Shown piece by piece: positions 62,210 to 64,000 of a DNA stretch of 64,000 nt. Origin of the DNA: an uncultured Alistipes sp. Lineage in GTDB: Bacteria; Bacteroidota; Bacteroidia; Bacteroidales; UBA932. The first letter of the stretch is position 1; every line of letters begins with the position of its first letter. Below the pieces are notes generated by a model, which did not search any database, had not been told where the DNA came from, and worked only from the letters and a program-made list of their open reading frames with translations. Made by a program: the position numbers and the translations under genes. The DNA is taken from NCBI GenBank assembly GCA_902388455.1, contig CABMPD010000006.1:1-64000 (forward strand). The letters are read 5' to 3'.

Positions 62210-62251
62210 AATAATCCTATTACTAATTGCATTATTAGTAATAGGATTATT
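62210..62251. repeat. 18-bp perfect inverted repeat, 6-nt loop
   Basis: Arms 62210-62227 and 62234-62251 are perfectly complementary; the inner part is CCTATTACTAAT. It lies between the end of the lipoprotein gene and the ATPase promoter. It may end lipoprotein transcription, act as an operator for the ATPase gene, or both. The T-run that follows is short. Confidence 0.7.
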
Positions 62252-62269
62252 ACATTTAACTGAATGCTC

Positions 62270-63415
62270 TCAGAAGAGCTTGTAGCGGAGGATGGAGAGC
62301 TGCTCGGTCTCCGGGTCCTTGGTGCAGGTGTAGAGGATGCCGTCTCCGCCGGAGGTGATGACGGAGCATCCGGTCATGCCTTCGAGGCGGTAGCTGCCCT
62401 GCATACGGCCTTTCCAGTCGAATACCAGGATCAGGACATCCTTGGGCTCTTTTTCTGTTTCTGTACCTCCTCCGGTGCGGATAGTCGGTATGCCGTCTTC
62501 CATCTGAGTTGTCATGATGGGATTCTTGGTGTCGATGTTGTCATCGTACCTCAGGTAGATGTAGCTGTCGTCGCAGCAGACGGGGCCGTATGGATAACCG
62601 TATATCTTGGCGTAGAACAGATAGGAGCCGTCATTGAGGTATTCAGGCTTCAGATTGTCAGGTCCTGTGATGCTCCTGACCAGACGGAGGCTGTCGTCGT
62701 AGAACTCTACGAGGGGATAGGAACTTTCGACGTAGACTATTGTGCCTTTGTCGGGATTGGCGAGCAGATGGCCCTGGAAGCAGTTTCCGGAGAAAATCTT
62801 GTCCTCACCGTAGGGTATCAGCTCTCCGTCGGAGTAGAACAGCTTGGGCTCACCGTTGGAGACATCAATGCTCTTGTCCTCGAACCAGAAGGGATTGAGG
62901 GACAGCATCTGTCCCTTGTAGGTCATGACTCTCATTGTATGGAATTTGTAAGGCATCTGCCTGATCCATTTGCTTGCCGGCATACCTTCTGCGGCTTTGT
63001 CGAGCGGAATGACGAAGAGATTGCTCTTCTGGCTGTCATTCACGTACAGTGTGTCGTCCACGGCGTATGCGGACGGCATCAGCACCTCGTAGGGTCCGTT
63101 GCCGGCATGGAGGAAGCGGGAGACGCACTGCATGGTCCGGATATCGTAGACCTGAAATGCCCACTGGCTTGCGGACAGGCCGGTCCAGCTGGTCTGGGTC
63201 TCGCAGACTGCATAATGGTCTCCGGCCATCCAGGCTCTGTCTATGAGTACGGTATCTGGAAAGGTGCAGACAGTCTCGCCGCTGACGCTGACGGCCTCGG
63301 TCTTGACCTCATCGGTCAGGACGGTGACACGGCTGTCTGTCCTGCTGCTGCAGGAGCATAGAGACATGACTGCGGCACCTGCGATGACTGATAGAACTGT
63401 AATAAAGTGTTTCAT
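62270..63415 (-). CDS. 6-bladed beta-propeller lipoprotein (BF3164-like)
   Basis: 381 residues, lipobox SLCSCS. The mature part has six blade-like repeats with short YVND/LYVN and GxxLLxF strands, e.g. GNGPYEVLMPSAYAVDDTLYVND, FYSDGELIPYGE and SYLFYAKIYGYPYGPVCCDDSYIYLRY. BF3164-family lipoproteins are typical of Bacteroidales and of unknown function; many are paired with TPR regulators. Cotranscribed with the gene at 63429 (13 bp apart). Confidence 0.8.
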   Translation of the reverse strand: MKHFITVLSVIAGAAVMSLCSCSSRTDSRVTVLTDEVKTEAVSVSGETVCTFPDTVLIDRAWMAGDHYAVCETQTSWTGLSASQWAFQVYDIRTMQCVSRFLHAGNGPYEVLMPSAYAVDDTLYVNDSQKSNLFVIPLDKAAEGMPASKWIRQMPYKFHTMRVMTYKGQMLSLNPFWFEDKSIDVSNGEPKLFYSDGELIPYGEDKIFSGNCFQGHLLANPDKGTIVYVESSYPLVEFYDDSLRLVRSITGPDNLKPEYLNDGSYLFYAKIYGYPYGPVCCDDSYIYLRYDDNIDTKNPIMTTQMEDGIPTIRTGGGTETEKEPKDVLILVFDWKGRMQGSYRLEGMTGCSVITSGGDGILYTCTKDPETEQLSILRYKLF

Positions 63416-63428
63416 GGTGATATTGATT

Positions 63429-64000
63429 TTAAGTGAGATCAGCCAAAGCTTTGAACGGAATGGAGTAGGTGTTCATATTTGTAGTGACGGTTATGGTTAG
63501 AGTACCGTTGAGATTTTCCGGCAGGTAGTCCGGTTTAAGCAGAAAAAGTATGCATTTCCCATCCATTCCTTCTCCGCCTCCGGTCAGTCTCAGTGCGTCC
63601 TCAGTCAGTTCGGAAACTTTGCACACAACGGGCTCTCCATAAAAGTTTGTGAACAGGGTCTGCTCATCGGCCGGCCAATAGCATTCCATATCATATTCCC
63701 CGTCACTGCCAACTGTGCCGACCCACATGTCGCAAAGATTCAGTTTCTGCATGATGGCCAGGATGTCCCTGTCCGGATGTTCCGAGCACAGATTCCTATC
63801 CCTGTATCCTCTGCGTATATACTCAAGAGGAGAGATGGAATAGAGTGTAAATATTTCTCCTAGTTCACTTCCGGTCGGGTATGTCTCCGACCAGTCTAGG
63901 CTGTATGTTATATTGACTTTTCTTATCTCCTCTGCGAAATACTGGTAGCTGAAAGCAGGGCCAAGGCCAGAACTGAAATTATAATACAGAGTGTCATATC
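63429..64000 (-). CDS. secreted beta-rich protein, 5' end beyond window (DUF5034-like)
   Basis: The frame is open to the right edge, so the N-terminus is outside; 189 residues are visible. Stretches such as FSYQYFAEEIRKVNITYSLDWSE and the C-terminal LNGTLTITVTTNMNTYSIPFKAL suggest a two-layer beta protein resembling DUF5034 members that accompany BF3164 lipoproteins. This assignment is tentative. No catalytic motif is visible. It precedes the propeller lipoprotein gene by 13 bp. Confidence 0.55.
   Translation of the reverse strand, partial: YDTLYYNFSSGLGPAFSYQYFAEEIRKVNITYSLDWSETYPTGSELGEIFTLYSISPLEYIRRGYRDRNLCSEHPDRDILAIMQKLNLCDMWVGTVGSDGEYDMECYWPADEQTLFTNFYGEPVVCKVSELTEDALRLTGGGEGMDGKCILFLLKPDYLPENLNGTLTITVTTNMNTYSIPFKALADLT

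Overview
The window comes from a member of the Bacteroidota, almost certainly order Bacteroidales. The evidence is consistent. Promoters follow the Bacteroidales pattern TTG-N19-21-TAnnTTTG, and Shine-Dalgarno sites are mostly absent. There are many lipoproteins of Bacteroidales-typical families (BACON, DUF3244, DUF4374, BF3164-type propeller), a one-component TPR-AraC regulator, a XusABC-type xenosiderophore locus, and the rpsL-rpsG-fusA-rpsJ order. Most of the window is fairly GC-rich and housekeeping in character. The first 3 kb and the stretches near 54.0-56.6 kb and 62.2 kb are AT-rich and look accessory. Genus cannot be fixed from sequence alone; a gut Bacteroidales (Rikenellaceae-like or an uncultured relative) is a reasonable guess.

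Layout: 0-5.3 kb holds a truncated TPR membrane regulator, a DUF3244 protein, a lipoprotein with an apparent frameshift in its signal peptide, a secreted alpha/beta-hydrolase and a small outer-membrane barrel. 5.4-10 kb is a minus-strand set of two BACON-type lipoproteins on either side of a TPR-AraC regulator. 10.2-13.8 kb is the str operon ending at rpsJ, then tRNA-Ile2(CAT). 13.9-18.5 kb holds a barrel protein, pruA, a parDE module with its operator, and an ECF sigma factor with a partner membrane protein, divergent from a DUF6249-like gene across a palindromic ECF-type promoter. 18.5-25.5 kb holds a zinc peptidase, queH, a formyltetrahydrofolate cyclo-ligase/nitronate monooxygenase fusion, a repeat-bearing intergenic region and pulA. 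25.6-34.6 kb holds a complete RND efflux operon, a GH29 fucosidase, ferritin, and an SPFH/Arc pair. 34.7-39.6 kb is an operon of OB-fold lipoproteins with a secreted nuclease, plus a PHP phosphoesterase. 40.1-48.2 kb holds a C69 dipeptidase, cdaA, mutS2, a nitroreductase, a methyltransferase and a probable caspase-fold peptidase. 48.2-53 kb is xusCBA (minus). 53.1-56.0 kb holds a BASS transporter, an AlbA/ATPase regulator and an HD hydrolase. 56.0-56.7 kb is a gene-free, highly structured region with a candidate small RNA next to tRNA-Leu(CAA). 56.8-61 kb is a shikimate operon (aroB, an aroD-aroA fusion, aroC). 61-64 kb holds a DUF234-like ATPase, a propeller lipoprotein and a truncated protein.

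The most interesting points are: the structured noncoding locus at 56.03-56.39 kb; the two-sided ECF promoter at 18.05-18.10 kb; the OB-fold/BACON/nuclease surface operon at 34.7-38.8 kb; two unusual enzyme fusions; the detached str operon; the inverted repeats framing the promoters of DNA-binding-protein genes; and the 105-bp repeat with a nearby inverted copy.
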